DNA of 44,239 nucleotides from Rhizobacter sp. (GCA_025350965.1 JANXWV010000061.1:1-44239), one strand, 5' to 3'. Shown: positions 1-11,957, counted from the stretch's first letter. Made by a program: numbers and translations. Notes: generated by a model not told the origin, from the sequence alone.

Positions 1-1
1 C

Positions 2-1109
2 AAGAACGGCTGGGAGCGCGCGAACTACTTCAAGCCGGCCGGTGCAGGCAGCGCCCGGCCCGGCCTGGGCCGGCCCGACTGGCTGCCCTGGGTGCAGGCC
101 GAACAGCGCGCCACGCGCGAAACCGTGGCGCTGTACGACCAAAGCTCGTTCGGCAAGCTGCTGCTGCAAGGCCGATGCGCTGGCCGTGTTGCAGCGCCTG
201 TGCGCCAACGAGATCGACGTGCCGGTCGGCCGCATGGTCTACACCGCGATGCTCAACGAGCGCGGCGGCTTCGAGACCGACGTGACCGTGATCCGCGAAG
301 GCGCCGCGCGCTTCCTCGTCGTCACCGGCTCGGCGCAGGCGATGCGCGATGCCGACTGGATCACGCGCCACCTCGAAGCGCATGAACACGCGGTGCTGAC
401 TGACGTCAGCGCGATGACCTGCGTGCTCTCATTGATGGGCCCGAATGCGCGCGAACTGCTGGGCCGCGTGAGCCCGGACGATGTGTCGCCAGCGATGCTG
501 AGGTTCTCGCACACGAAGGAAGTCGACCTCGGGTTGGCGCGGGTGCGTGCCGCACGCATGAGCTATGTGGGGGGCCCGGGCTTCGAGCTCTATGTGCCGG
601 TCGAAATGGCGCGCCACGTGTACCTTGCGCTGCATTCGGCTGGCGCCGGCCTCGGCCTGGTGGACGCCGGCTATTTCGCCATCGACGCCTTGCGCATCGA
701 AGCCGGCCGGCGCGCCTGGGGGGCCGAGTTGGGGCCGGATGAAACGCCGTTCGAGGCGGGTCTGTTGGTGGGCGTGAAGCTCGACAAGCCCGCGCCTTTC
801 ATCGGCCGTGCGGCATTGGTGAAGGCGCAGGGCCAGCCCCTGCGCAAGAAACTCGTGACCGTGGTGCTCGACTCGGCCGACGTATATGCGTGGGGCGGCG
901 AGGCGGTGCTGATCGACGGGCTGCCGGTGGGCGAGTTGTCGTCGGTCGGCTGGAGCCCGAAGGCCGGGGCGTGCGTCGGCCTGAGCTATGTGCGCGGCGA
1001 GGCAGCGCTGCGGCCCCATGCGGGCACCGCGGTTGCCGTGGACCTGTGGGGCGAGCCGATGCCGGCGCGTGCGTGGGATGCCTGGCCGCCACCTATGATC
1101 CCCGCATGA
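2..1109 (+). pseudogene. Dimethylglycine/sarcosine dehydrogenase-like protein, C-terminal GcvT part, frameshifted
   Basis: This is the 3' end of a gene that enters from the left edge. Reading frame 2 opens with KNGWERANYFKP and later LYDQSSFGKLLLQG, the linker and folate-binding (GcvT-fold) start seen in FAD-dependent dimethylglycine/sarcosine dehydrogenases. At about base 173 the match jumps to frame 3, continuing DALAVLQRLCANEIDVPVGR and NERGGFETDVTV, then on to the GcvT C-terminal barrel and a TGA at 1107-1109. The break fits loss of 2 bases: family members usually read Q-G-R-D-A here, and restoring CG/GC would rejoin the frames. Enzymes of this family oxidatively demethylate N-methylated glycines and pass the one-carbon unit to tetrahydrofolate. 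The FAD domain lies outside the window. Either this is a real inactivating mutation or a sequencing error. Its stop overlaps the ATG of the permease gene downstream. Confidence 0.75.
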
Positions 1110-1909
1110 TCGGCCCCGCGCCCGCCCCCAGTTTCGTGGCCGACACCGCCCGCGCTGCGCTCGCGTGGCTGGGCGGTTGGTGGCGCACGCTGCACCTGGG
1201 CGCACTGGTGCTGGTCATGGCGCTGTCGCCGTCGAGCTACCAGCGCGACAACCGGCACGCGCTGGCGCGCCACATCGTCCTCGACACCGCGCCGGTGCTG
1301 CTGTGGTTCACGCTGTTGTCGTCGCTGGTGAGCCTGGTCGTGATCCGCATCGTCGTGACGACGGCGCTGACCTACGGCCTGTCGCAGTACGCGCTCGAGA
1401 TGCTGGTGCGCGTGCTGGTGCTGGAGCTGATCCCGCTGACGGCGGCGCTGTTCGTGGCGCTGCGCTGCACGATCCCGAACGGCGCCGAGATAGCACGCAT
1501 GCGGTTTCGCGGTGAGTTCGACGCGCTGCGCATGAGCGGCATCGACCCGATCAGCCGCGAACTGATGCCGCGTGTGGTGGCCGGCATCGTGGCGGTGCTG
1601 ATGCTGGCGGCCGTGAGCTGCGCGGTGGCGCTGATGCTGTCATACCTGGGCGTCTACGGCTTCACGCGCGGCGGGCTGGCGGGCTACGGCCGCGTCGTCG
1701 GGCAGATATTCAACCCGGCCGTGGCGCTGGTGTTCGGCCTGAAGACGCTGTTCCTGAGCCTGGCGGTGGCGCTGATTCCGATGACAGCCGGCGTGTACGG
1801 CGTGCTCGTCAAGGGCATGCGGACACGGGCCGACCTGCAGGGCCTGGTGCGGCTCTTCGTGGTGGTGCTGTTGATCGAAGCGGTGAGCCTGATGGGCAAC
1901 TACTATTGA
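1106..1909 (+). CDS. MlaE-type ABC transporter permease (MCE system)
   Basis: A 267-residue inner-membrane protein of the MlaE/YrbE permease family, which with an ATPase and an MCE protein moves phospholipids or other lipids between the membranes of Gram-negative bacteria. The hydrophobic N-terminal helix is followed by several membrane segments. The family hallmark, a cytoplasmic loop of the EQIDAL...P type that contacts the ATPase, is present near residues 139-154 as GEFDALRMSGIDP followed by LMPRV. The start ATG overlaps the upstream stop (ATGA), so translation is probably coupled to the dehydrogenase-like gene. An MCE-domain gene follows 19 bases later. No ATPase gene lies between them, although many clusters of this type carry one; the ATPase must be encoded elsewhere if the system works. 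Confidence 0.88.
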   Translation: MIGPAPAPSFVADTARAALAWLGGWWRTLHLGALVLVMALSPSSYQRDNRHALARHIVLDTAPVLLWFTLLSSLVSLVVIRIVVTTALTYGLSQYALEMLVRVLVLELIPLTAALFVALRCTIPNGAEIARMRFRGEFDALRMSGIDPISRELMPRVVAGIVAVLMLAAVSCAVALMLSYLGVYGFTRGGLAGYGRVVGQIFNPAVALVFGLKTLFLSLAVALIPMTAGVYGVLVKGMRTRADLQGLVRLFVVVLLIEAVSLMGNYY

Positions 1910-1928
1910 TCGTCGTCTGTTGATTCCC

Positions 1929-2912
1929 ATGCCATTGCCTCCCGACTCCGAACGCGACCCTGCTGCAACGCCAGGGCCCACGCCGATTGCGCACCTCGAA
2001 CTCAAGGCGGCCCTGCTGCTCGGCCTGCTCGCGCTGCTGCTGGCCGGTGCGGTCGTGTTCCTGCTGAATGCGCGTGGCGCTTTCGAGCCGACGCAGCAAC
2101 TGGTGCTGATGGCCGACGACTCCGAAGGCGTCGTCGTTGGCATGGACCTCACCTTCGCGGGCTTTGCGATCGGGCGGGTTCGGCGCATCGAACTGGCCGA
2201 CGACGGCAATGCGCGCATCCTCGTCGATGTGCCCACGAAAGACGCGCACTGGCTGCGCACGTCGAGCATGTTCACGTTGGTGCGCGGCGTGGTCGGCAAC
2301 ACCAACATCCGCGCCTTCAGCGGCGTGCTCACCGACCCGCCACTGCCCGATGGCGCGGTGCGCACGGTGCTGCGCGGTGACGCCACGGCCGAGATCCCGC
2401 GCCTGGTGGCATCGGCGCGCGAGCTGCTGGACAACCTGAACAAGCTGACCGCCACCGACTCGCCCTTGAACGCCACGCTCGGCCAGGTGAAGACGACCGT
2501 CGAGCGCCTGAACGGCCCGGGCGGCGCACTCGGTGTGCTGCTGGGCAACGAGACCGAATCGCGCAAGCTGCTCGCAGCGCTGGACCGCACCAACAGCTTG
2601 CTCGCGCGGCTCGACAGCATGGCGGCCAAGGCCGACACGCAGGTGTTCGCCAAAGGCGGCGTGCTGCCCGAGGCGCGTGACACCGTGGTGCAACTGCGCG
2701 CATTGCTGGGCGACGCACAGAGCAGCCTGAAGAAGGTCGATGCCGTGCTGGTCGAGGCGCAGGCCGTGGGCGCGAACGCCCGCGTGGCCACCACCGACCT
2801 GGGCGCGTTGCGGGCCGACGTGGAGGCGAGCCTGCGCAAGGTGGAGCAGTTGGTGAACGAGGTGAACCGCAAGTGGCCGTTCGCGCGCGACACGCAGATC
2901 AAGCTGCCATGA
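1929..2912 (+). CDS. MCE-family (MlaD-like) lipid transport protein
   Basis: A 327-residue protein with one N-terminal transmembrane helix (about residues 26-46), a single MCE domain (about 55-135; LMADDSEGVVVGMDLTFAGF is the typical opening) and a long helical C-terminal region that is probably coiled coil. In characterised relatives the MCE domain forms a periplasmic hexameric ring through which lipids pass, anchored beside the MlaE permease. I chose the ATG at 1929 rather than the TTG at 1920 because nothing upstream looks conserved. It follows the permease gene by 19 bases, and its TGA overlaps the ATG of the lipoprotein gene, so the three form one operon. The long C-terminal helical stretch is more like PqiB- or Mce-type tunnels than the short E. 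coli MlaD. Confidence 0.88.
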   Translation: MPLPPDSERDPAATPGPTPIAHLELKAALLLGLLALLLAGAVVFLLNARGAFEPTQQLVLMADDSEGVVVGMDLTFAGFAIGRVRRIELADDGNARILVDVPTKDAHWLRTSSMFTLVRGVVGNTNIRAFSGVLTDPPLPDGAVRTVLRGDATAEIPRLVASARELLDNLNKLTATDSPLNATLGQVKTTVERLNGPGGALGVLLGNETESRKLLAALDRTNSLLARLDSMAAKADTQVFAKGGVLPEARDTVVQLRALLGDAQSSLKKVDAVLVEAQAVGANARVATTDLGALRADVEASLRKVEQLVNEVNRKWPFARDTQIKLP

Positions 2913-3643
2913 CGATGCGTACCCGACCGCGCCACGCTGCAGCCTGCGTGATGCTGAGCCTGCTCTGCGCATGCAGCAGCAAGCCACTTCAACCTGAGTG
3001 GCAGATGAACGCCTCCGATTCGCTGCAACGCTCGCTCACGGCCTACCTGGCGGGCGACGCGCGCGTCGAAGCGCAAGAGTTCGCGAAGGCCAGAGGCGAA
3101 GTGGCCCGCACCGGCCGGGCCGACCTCCTGGCCCGCACCGAGCTGGCACGCTGTGCCAGCCGCACCGCGAGCCTGGTGGTCGAGGCATGCACTGCGTTCG
3201 AGGCGCTGCGGCCGGACGCCGCGCCGCCCGAGTTGGCCTACGCCGACTACCTGAGCGGCCGCGTGCGCCCGCAAGACGTGGCACTGCTGCCCGAGCAGCA
3301 CCGCGCCACGGCGACTGCGCTGGCTGCCCCGCCAACCACCACCAGCGCGACCGGCGCGCCGCTGCCCGAAGCCACCGACCCGCTGGCGCGGCTGGTCGCG
3401 GCCGGTGCGCTGTTCCGCGCCGGGCGGGCGAGCCCCGCGCTCATCGCCCTGGCCGTGGACACGGCGTCAGCGCAAGGCTGGCTCAGGCCGCTGCTGGCCT
3501 GGTTGAACGTGCAGATGGAAGTTGCGCGCCAGGCTGGCGATGGCGCCACCGAGGCAATGGCGCGCCGGCGCATTGGCATCGTGCTGCAGCCGGCTGCGAG
3601 CCCGAGCCCTGCCGGCGCGGCCAGCGCGGCCAGCCGACCCTAG
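2909..3643 (+). CDS. Putative lipoprotein of the MCE cluster, function unknown
   Basis: A 244-residue protein starting with a signal peptide and a lipobox (LLCAC followed by SSKP), so a membrane-anchored lipoprotein is expected; an internal ATG at 2915 would serve equally well. After the anchor it is alpha-helical and alanine-rich (about residues 30-225) with an Ala/Ser/Pro-rich tail. I do not recognise a named domain. MCE clusters often include a lipoprotein that links the complex to the outer membrane (PqiC or the 'auxiliary lipoprotein'), and position suggests that role here, but the sequence does not show the usual PqiC pattern. The gene is coupled to the MCE gene by an ATGA overlap. Its TAG overlaps the stop codon of the convergent Nudix gene by four bases. 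Confidence 0.7.
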   Translation: MTMRTRPRHAAACVMLSLLCACSSKPLQPEWQMNASDSLQRSLTAYLAGDARVEAQEFAKARGEVARTGRADLLARTELARCASRTASLVVEACTAFEALRPDAAPPELAYADYLSGRVRPQDVALLPEQHRATATALAAPPTTTSATGAPLPEATDPLARLVAAGALFRAGRASPALIALAVDTASAQGWLRPLLAWLNVQMEVARQAGDGATEAMARRRIGIVLQPAASPSPAGAASAASRP

Positions 3644-4506
3644 CGAAGCAAGCAGTCCCGCTGCAGCCAATGCAGCAGGATTAGGCTCGCTTCGAGCGTG
3701 AACAGGCCGTCGCGCAGGCGCCGCCAGAGCGCCTCCGGTGCGAGGCATTCGAACGTTGCCACTTCGCCGTCACGGTTGACAGGCACTTGGCTCGCGGGGA
3801 CCACCGCCTCGAACATGTCGATGCGCTCGACCATGTAGCCGTGCGCCACCGGGCGGCGCACGCTCAGGAAGCCCATCGGCGCGACACGGGCCAGCGCGGT
3901 GATGCGCAGGCCCGCTTCCTCGGCCGTCTCGCGCCGCAGTGTGTCGCGCACGCCTTCGCCGGCGCTGACGAGGCCGCCGACCATCGTGTCCCATTGGCCG
4001 GGGTCGGTGGCCTTCTCGAACGCGCGCTGTTGCACCCACACGCTGCCTTCGGGCGTGGTGCCGACGAGGTGTACCGAGTGGGTCGCGATGCCGAGTGCGC
4101 GCGTGGCAGCGCGCTCGATGCGGGCCACCGCCTTGCCAGCGTTGTCGGTGACCGTGACCAGTTCATCACGCCACGCGGCGGCCGGGCCGAGGCGGCGCAG
4201 TGTGGCGGCTGCGGTGGCCAGTGCGGCGTCGAGGGGCGCGCCGCGCGCGGCGTCCACGGCCCAGCCATGGCCGGTCTTGCGCAGCGGCACGCCCGCTTTG
4301 ATGAGGCTCTCGGCCCAGGCCGGTTCGATCGACCCGATCAACGTGGCCGATTGCAGCCAGCCCAGCGGCATGCGCGGCAACTCGGGGGGAGCGTCGCTGC
4401 GGGCGCGCAGCGCCGCCAGCCAGTCGGCGTCGGTCGTGAGCCTGGGCGGTGGATGAGCCGGGTCGGCGGGTGCGGCGTGAGGCACAGCGAAAGGTTCGGT
4501 TGGCAT
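3640..4506 (-). CDS. Nudix hydrolase with N-terminal DUF4743-like domain
   Basis: A 288-residue protein. The C-terminal half contains a complete Nudix box: GGLVSAGEGVRD leading into LRRETAEEAGL, matching G-x5-E-x7-R-E-U-x-E-E-x-G-U, the Mg-binding catalytic motif for hydrolysis of nucleoside diphosphate-linked compounds. The N-terminal half (about residues 20-130, with GWLQSATLIGSIEPAWAE and a Trp-containing strand near 105) resembles the DUF4743 domain found in front of Nudix domains in yeast and bacterial proteins related to thiamine pyrophosphate hydrolysis (Tnr3 type). The substrate cannot be read from sequence. I chose the ATG at 4506 because the 44 codons upstream are Arg/Cys-rich and non-conserved in appearance. 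It lies 128 bases downstream of ligA on the same strand and ends overlapping the convergent lipoprotein gene. Confidence 0.85.
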   Translation of the reverse strand: MPTEPFAVPHAAPADPAHPPPRLTTDADWLAALRARSDAPPELPRMPLGWLQSATLIGSIEPAWAESLIKAGVPLRKTGHGWAVDAARGAPLDAALATAAATLRRLGPAAAWRDELVTVTDNAGKAVARIERAATRALGIATHSVHLVGTTPEGSVWVQQRAFEKATDPGQWDTMVGGLVSAGEGVRDTLRRETAEEAGLRITALARVAPMGFLSVRRPVAHGYMVERIDMFEAVVPASQVPVNRDGEVATFECLAPEALWRRLRDGLFTLEASLILLHWLQRDCLLR

Positions 4507-4532
4507 GTGCGGCCGAGTCTGCCGCCGCAGGT

Positions 4533-4559
4533 GAGCCGGTGCAACGGACAAACCGGCTC
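4533..4559. terminator. Hairpin downstream of ligA
   Basis: A perfect 8-base inverted repeat, GAGCCGGT and ACCGGCTC, separated by 11 bases, lies between the ligA stop and the Nudix start. It could end or attenuate the smc-zipA-ligA transcript on the minus strand. There is no T-run, so a factor-independent terminator is not established. Confidence 0.35.
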
Positions 4560-4634
4560 GACCGTGCAGAGTGCCATCCCCCGTGCGGCCGGGCCCACAC
4601 CGCGTGCACGAATGCCGCGCGCCGCAGCGCCGGT

Positions 4635-7788
<3,154 letters not shown>

Positions 7789-7830
7789 CGAAGCTCCTGT
7801 GATCTTGTGATGCGGGCTGCGCAGCCGGCG

Positions 7831-10800
7831 TCAAGCCGCTTCGGCCAAGCTGACCGCGCCTTCCATGTCGACCGTGACGATGCGCGACACGCCCTGCTCC
7901 TGCATCGTCACGCCGATCAGTTGTTCGGCCATTTCCATGGCGATCTTGTTGTGGCTGATGAACAGGAACTGCGTGCCCTGCGCCATCTGCTTCACGAGGC
8001 GCGCATAGCGCTCGGTGTTGGCGTCGTCGAGCGGCGCGTCGACCTCGTCGAGCAAACAGAACGGCGCCGGGTTCAGCTGGAAGATCGCGAACACGAGCGC
8101 GATGGCCGTCAGCGCCTTCTCGCCACCCGAGAGCAAATGGATCGTGCTGTTCTTCTTGCCGGGCGGCTGCGCCATCACCTGCACTCCAGCATCGAGGATC
8201 TCGTCGCCCGTCATCACCAGCCGCGCATTGCCGCCGCCGAACAGCTCGGGGAACATGCGGCCGAAGTGTTCGTTGACCTGGTTGAAGGTGTTGGCCAGCA
8301 GGTCGCGCGTTTCCAGGTCGATCTTGTGGATGGCGTCTTCGAGCGTGGTCATCGCTTCGATCAGGTCGGCGTTCTGCGCGTCGAGGAAGGTCTTGCGCTC
8401 GCGTGACGCGGTCAGCTCGTCGAGCGCAGCCAGGTTGACGGCGCCGAGCGCATTGACTTCGCGGTTGATGCGGTCGATCTCGGCCTGCAAGCCGGTGAGC
8501 TTGACGCCGTTCTGTTCGATGCCGGCCGCGAGCGCCTCGAAGTCGACCGCCGCCGCAACCAGTTGATCGAGGTACTGCGCCCCGCCCAGTTGCGCGGCCT
8601 GCTCTTCGAGCTGCAACTTGGTGATGCGGTCGCGCAGCGGCTGCAGGCTTTGCTCGTGCTGCAAGCGCTGCTCGTCGGCACGCCGCAGGCGCATCGTCAG
8701 GTCGTCGTACTCGCTGCGCTTGGCGCCGAGGGCGGCTTCGCGGTCGAGCTTCAACGCCAGTGCGGTTTGCAGCCCGGCCTGGGCGGCCGCATCGGTGAGC
8801 ACGGTCAGTTCGTCTTGCAGTTGCACGCCGGCCGCGTCGTTCGTGGCGAGCTGCTGCTGCGCGGTTTCGATGCCGCGTTGCAACTCGCCGCGCCTTGCTG
8901 CGAGCGAGCGCGCCGCGAACTGCGCCTCTTGGGATTGGCGCTCGAGCGTGCGCAACTGCTCGCGGGCCTCGGCCAGCTTGCGCTCGGCCGTGATCACCGC
9001 TTCGTCGAGTTCGGCGTGGCGCTCTTGCGTGGTCGCGAGCTGCATGTCCAGCTCGTCGAAGCGCGCTTCGCCAAGGGCGTTGCGTTCGGCCAGTTCTTCG
9101 AGCTGCGCGTCGACCTCGGCCAGCTCTTCGTCGAGCTGCCCGCGCCGGGCCGTGCTGGCTTCGGCGAGCTGCGACAGGCGCATCAACTCCACCTGCAACT
9201 GGTGCGCGCGGGTCTGGCTTTCGCCAGCATCACGCCGCGCGGTGACCAGGCGTTGCGACGCATCGGTGTAGGTCGCTTCGGCCCGCACCAGGCTGCTGCG
9301 CGCTTCTTCATGGATCAGCACCTGCGCACGCAACTGGCGGCCCAGGTTCTCGATCTCTTGCGCGCGGGCCAGCATGCCGGCCTGCTCGGAATCGGGCGCA
9401 TGGAAGCTCACGGCGAACGGGCTCACGGCATGGCCGTCGCGCGTCATGATGACTTCGCCGTGCGTCAGCTGGCTGCGCGCCGCCAGCGCATCGTCGAAGT
9501 TCGCAGCCGTGTACACGCCCTCCAGCCAATCGTTGAGCAGCGCCTTCAAGCCGGCGTCGTTCAGGCGCAGCAGGTCGCTCAGGCGCGGCAGCGTCTGGTG
9601 CGTGTTGCTGATCGCGGCTTGCGGCGGTGTGTAGAACGCCAGCTTCGCCGGCGGGGCGTCGGTTGCGAATGCGCGCACGGTGTCGAGGCGGCCCACTTCG
9701 AGCGCGCCCATGCGCTCGCGCAGCGCGGCCTCCAGGGCCGTTTCCCAGCCTTGTTCGATGTGGATCTTGGTCCACAGGCCCTGCAGCCCGTCGAGCCCGT
9801 GGCGCGCGAGCCAGGGCTTGAGCTTGCCTTCGGTCTGCACCTTCTCTTGCAGCGCGCGGAGCGCATCGAGCCGCGCGCTCAGGTCGGCTTGCCTGCCCCC
9901 TTCGCTGTTCACAGCCTCTTGCTTGGTGCGGCGCTCGTCGTCGAGCGCGGGCACCTGGTCTTGCAGTTCGTGCAGGCGCGCTTCGTTGACGCCACGCGTC
10001 TCGTCGGCCGCCTCGAACTGGCGCTTCAACTCGGACAAGCGGTCCAGGTCGGGCGCGGCGAGCTGGCCTTTCTCGGCGCTGAGCTTGTCGCGCCGAGCGT
10101 TGAACTGGCGCCGCTGGTCGCCGACGTTCCGGCTCTCGGCGGCGAGCACCTGGATCTGCTGCTGCACCGCACCGACCTTCGTGCGCTGCTCGTTGGCAAC
10201 CGCCTGCGCGGCGCGCACCGCGTCTTCGGCATCGGGCAACTTGCCGGCGTGCTCTTCGGCCTGCGCGGCCAGCACCTCACCCTGCTCTTCGGCGCCTGCC
10301 ATCTGCTGCGCAATATGCTCCAGCTCGGCGCTGGCTTGCTGCTGGCGGTCCGCCCATTGCGCGCTCTGCGCCTTCAACTCGACCAGCCGCTGCTCGACGC
10401 GCACCCGGCCCTCCACGACATAGCGAATGCGCTCTTCGAGGCGGCTCACTTCGAGCGCGACTTCGGTCAGCGCGCCTTGCGACGCATGCAGCTCGTCGCT
10501 CGCAGCGTAATGGGCCTGGCGGATGGTTTCCAGCTCGGCCTCGCCGTGGCGCAATTCGGCGGTGCGGGCTTCCAGCGCATTCACCGCCTCTGACACTGCG
10601 GTCTTGACGCGCATCTCTTCGCTCGCCGCGTCGCGGTGCTTCAGGAACCAGAGCTGGTGCAGCTTCAGTTCGCCCGAGCTTTGCAGTGCGCGGTACTGGC
10701 TGGCCACTTCGGCCTGCTTCTCGAGCTTGTCGAGGTTGCTGTTCAGCTCGCGAAGAATATCGTCGACCCGGGTCAGGTTCTCACGCGTGTCCTTGAGCCG

Positions 10801-11346
10801 GTTCTCGGTCTCGCGGCGGCGCTCTTTGTACTTCGACACGCCGGCGGCCTCTTCGAGGAACAGGCGCAGCTCTTCGGGCTTGCTTTCGATGATGCGGCTG
10901 ATCGTGCCCTGGCCGATGATGGCGTAGGCGCGGGGGCCCAGGCCCGTGCCGAGGAACACGTCCTGCACGTCGCGGCGGCGCACCGGCTGGTTGTTGATGT
11001 AGTAGCTGCTGGTGCCGTCGCGCGTGAGCACGCGCTTCACGGCGATCTCGGCGAAGCGGTTCCACTGCCCACCGGCGCGGCCGTCTTCGTTCGTGAACAC
11101 CAGCTCGACGCTCGCGCGGCTCGCCGGCTTGCGCAGGCCCGAGCCGTTGAAGATCACGTCTTGCATCGACTCGCCGCGCAGCTCGCTCGCCTTGCTTTCG
11201 CCGAGCACCCAACGCACCGCGTCCATGATGTTCGACTTGCCGCAGCCGTTCGGCCCGACCACCCCGACCAGTTGCCCGGGCAACTGGAAGTTGGTGGGCT
11301 CGGCGAACGATTTGAAACCGGACAGCTTGATGGAATTCAGGCGCAT
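7831..11346 (-). CDS. smc: Chromosome segregation protein SMC
   Basis: A 1171-residue SMC ATPase, the core of the bacterial condensin that compacts and separates sister chromosomes with ScpA and ScpB. Visible features: the N-terminal Walker A (VGPNGCGKSNIMDA, about residues 30-43); long coiled coils rich in Glu, Gln, Arg and Ala (about 170-500 and 660-1000); the hinge domain (about 510-640, including GLWTKIHIEQGWE and LAFYTPPQA); and the C-terminal ABC signature LLSGGEKALTAIAL followed by Walker B CLLDEVDAPLDDAN. Length matches the family. It is the first gene of the minus-strand set smc-zipA-ligA. Its promoter must lie in the 137-base gap shared with the divergent queF, where an AT-rich stretch sits at 11378-11394. 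Confidence 0.98.
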   Translation of the reverse strand: MRLNSIKLSGFKSFAEPTNFQLPGQLVGVVGPNGCGKSNIMDAVRWVLGESKASELRGESMQDVIFNGSGLRKPASRASVELVFTNEDGRAGGQWNRFAEIAVKRVLTRDGTSSYYINNQPVRRRDVQDVFLGTGLGPRAYAIIGQGTISRIIESKPEELRLFLEEAAGVSKYKERRRETENRLKDTRENLTRVDDILRELNSNLDKLEKQAEVASQYRALQSSGELKLHQLWFLKHRDAASEEMRVKTAVSEAVNALEARTAELRHGEAELETIRQAHYAASDELHASQGALTEVALEVSRLEERIRYVVEGRVRVEQRLVELKAQSAQWADRQQQASAELEHIAQQMAGAEEQGEVLAAQAEEHAGKLPDAEDAVRAAQAVANEQRTKVGAVQQQIQVLAAESRNVGDQRRQFNARRDKLSAEKGQLAAPDLDRLSELKRQFEAADETRGVNEARLHELQDQVPALDDERRTKQEAVNSEGGRQADLSARLDALRALQEKVQTEGKLKPWLARHGLDGLQGLWTKIHIEQGWETALEAALRERMGALEVGRLDTVRAFATDAPPAKLAFYTPPQAAISNTHQTLPRLSDLLRLNDAGLKALLNDWLEGVYTAANFDDALAARSQLTHGEVIMTRDGHAVSPFAVSFHAPDSEQAGMLARAQEIENLGRQLRAQVLIHEEARSSLVRAEATYTDASQRLVTARRDAGESQTRAHQLQVELMRLSQLAEASTARRGQLDEELAEVDAQLEELAERNALGEARFDELDMQLATTQERHAELDEAVITAERKLAEAREQLRTLERQSQEAQFAARSLAARRGELQRGIETAQQQLATNDAAGVQLQDELTVLTDAAAQAGLQTALALKLDREAALGAKRSEYDDLTMRLRRADEQRLQHEQSLQPLRDRITKLQLEEQAAQLGGAQYLDQLVAAAVDFEALAAGIEQNGVKLTGLQAEIDRINREVNALGAVNLAALDELTASRERKTFLDAQNADLIEAMTTLEDAIHKIDLETRDLLANTFNQVNEHFGRMFPELFGGGNARLVMTGDEILDAGVQVMAQPPGKKNSTIHLLSGGEKALTAIALVFAIFQLNPAPFCLLDEVDAPLDDANTERYARLVKQMAQGTQFLFISHNKIAMEMAEQLIGVTMQEQGVSRIVTVDMEGAVSLAEAA

Positions 11347-11393
11347 GAGCGAGGTCGAGGCTGGCGCCTAAGTGCTTGATTTGTAAGAATAAA

Positions 11394-11410
11394 ACCCGCG
11401 ATGTGCGGGT
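11394..11410 (-). terminator. Hairpin with U-tract between smc and queF
   Basis: ACCCGC-GATGT-GCGGGT forms a 6-pair stem with a 5-base loop. Read on the minus strand, the stem is followed directly by TTTTATTCTT, the form of a factor-independent terminator, and it lies about 50 bases before the smc start. It may block antisense transcription coming from queF or act as a leader element of smc. No preQ1-riboswitch consensus was recognised here. Confidence 0.4.
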
Positions 11411-11447
11411 GTCGGAGCGGCGTCGATGATAGCATCGCGCCCTTCAT

Positions 11448-11474
11448 TCGAAACCTCTCGAACCCTCTCGAAAC
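11448..11474 (+). repeat. Short tandem repeat in the queF leader
   Basis: Two near-identical 10-base units (TCGAAACCTC, TCGAACCCTC) are followed by a partial third (TCGAAAC) just upstream of queF. They occupy the place where a 5' untranslated leader would be. No function can be read from them. Confidence 0.6.
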
Positions 11475-11483
11475 GTGACCCCG

Positions 11484-11957
11484 ATGGCCCAACCCGCCCG
11501 CACCCCACGCGCCACCGCGCGCCCCGTTCCCGCCACCCCGCCGAGCGTTCCGAGCAAGCAGCTCGACGTGTTCCCGAACCCGAACCCGAAGCGCGACTAC
11601 GCCATCCAGTTCCAGATCCCCGAGTTCACCTGCCATTGCCCGTTGACCGGCCAGCCCGACTTCGCGCACTTCACCATCGACATGGTGGCCGACAAGCTGT
11701 GCGTCGAACTCAAGAGCCTGAAGATGTACATGTGGAGCTACCGCAACGAAGGCGCGTTCCACGAAAAGGTCACGAACGACATCGTCGACGACATCGTGCG
11801 CGCCACGAACCCGCGCTTCATTCGCATCACGGCCAAGTGGTATGTGCGCGGCGGGATCTACACCAACGTGGTGGCCGAACACCGCAAGAAGGGCTGGAAG
11901 CCGCAGCCGGTGGTCAGCATGCCGGCTCACGATGCGCAGAACGGGCTGCTGGGCTGA
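11484..11957 (+). CDS. queF: NADPH-dependent 7-cyano-7-deazaguanine reductase
   Basis: A 157-residue QueF, which reduces preQ0 to preQ1 in the synthesis of the tRNA nucleoside queuosine. The T-fold family motif with the catalytic cysteine is at [15 protein letters not shown] (about residues 47-61), and the family sequence [17 protein letters not shown] with the substrate-binding Glu follows (about 75-91). The short single-domain form is the unimodular type. I prefer the ATG at 11484 over the GTG at 11475, though either is possible; the N-terminal 25 residues are Pro/Ala-rich and non-conserved. It is divergent from smc and followed by a decayed gene fragment. Confidence 0.95.
   Translation: MAQPARTPRATARPVPATPPSVPSKQLDVFPNPNPKRDYAIQFQIPEFTCHCPLTGQPDFAHFTIDMVADKLCVELKSLKMYMWSYRNEGAFHEKVTNDIVDDIVRATNPRFIRITAKWYVRGGIYTNVVAEHRKKGWKPQPVVSMPAHDAQNGLLG

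Noticed and set aside
42..1109. A free-standing 355-residue gene starting at 42
   Set aside because: Its first 40 residues are a frame-shifted shadow; homology before base 173 lies in frame 2 and continues beyond the window edge.
1640..3301. 553-codon minus-strand frame opposite the MCE genes
   Set aside because: Antisense to three recognisable genes; composition is not protein-like.
8563..10593. 676-codon open frame opposite smc
   Set aside because: Leu/Arg/Gln-rich shadow of the coiled-coil coding strand; no domain is visible.
11347..11483. PreQ1 riboswitch before queF
   Set aside because: The hairpin lacks the A-rich tail and conserved loop bases of the known classes, so I did not call it.
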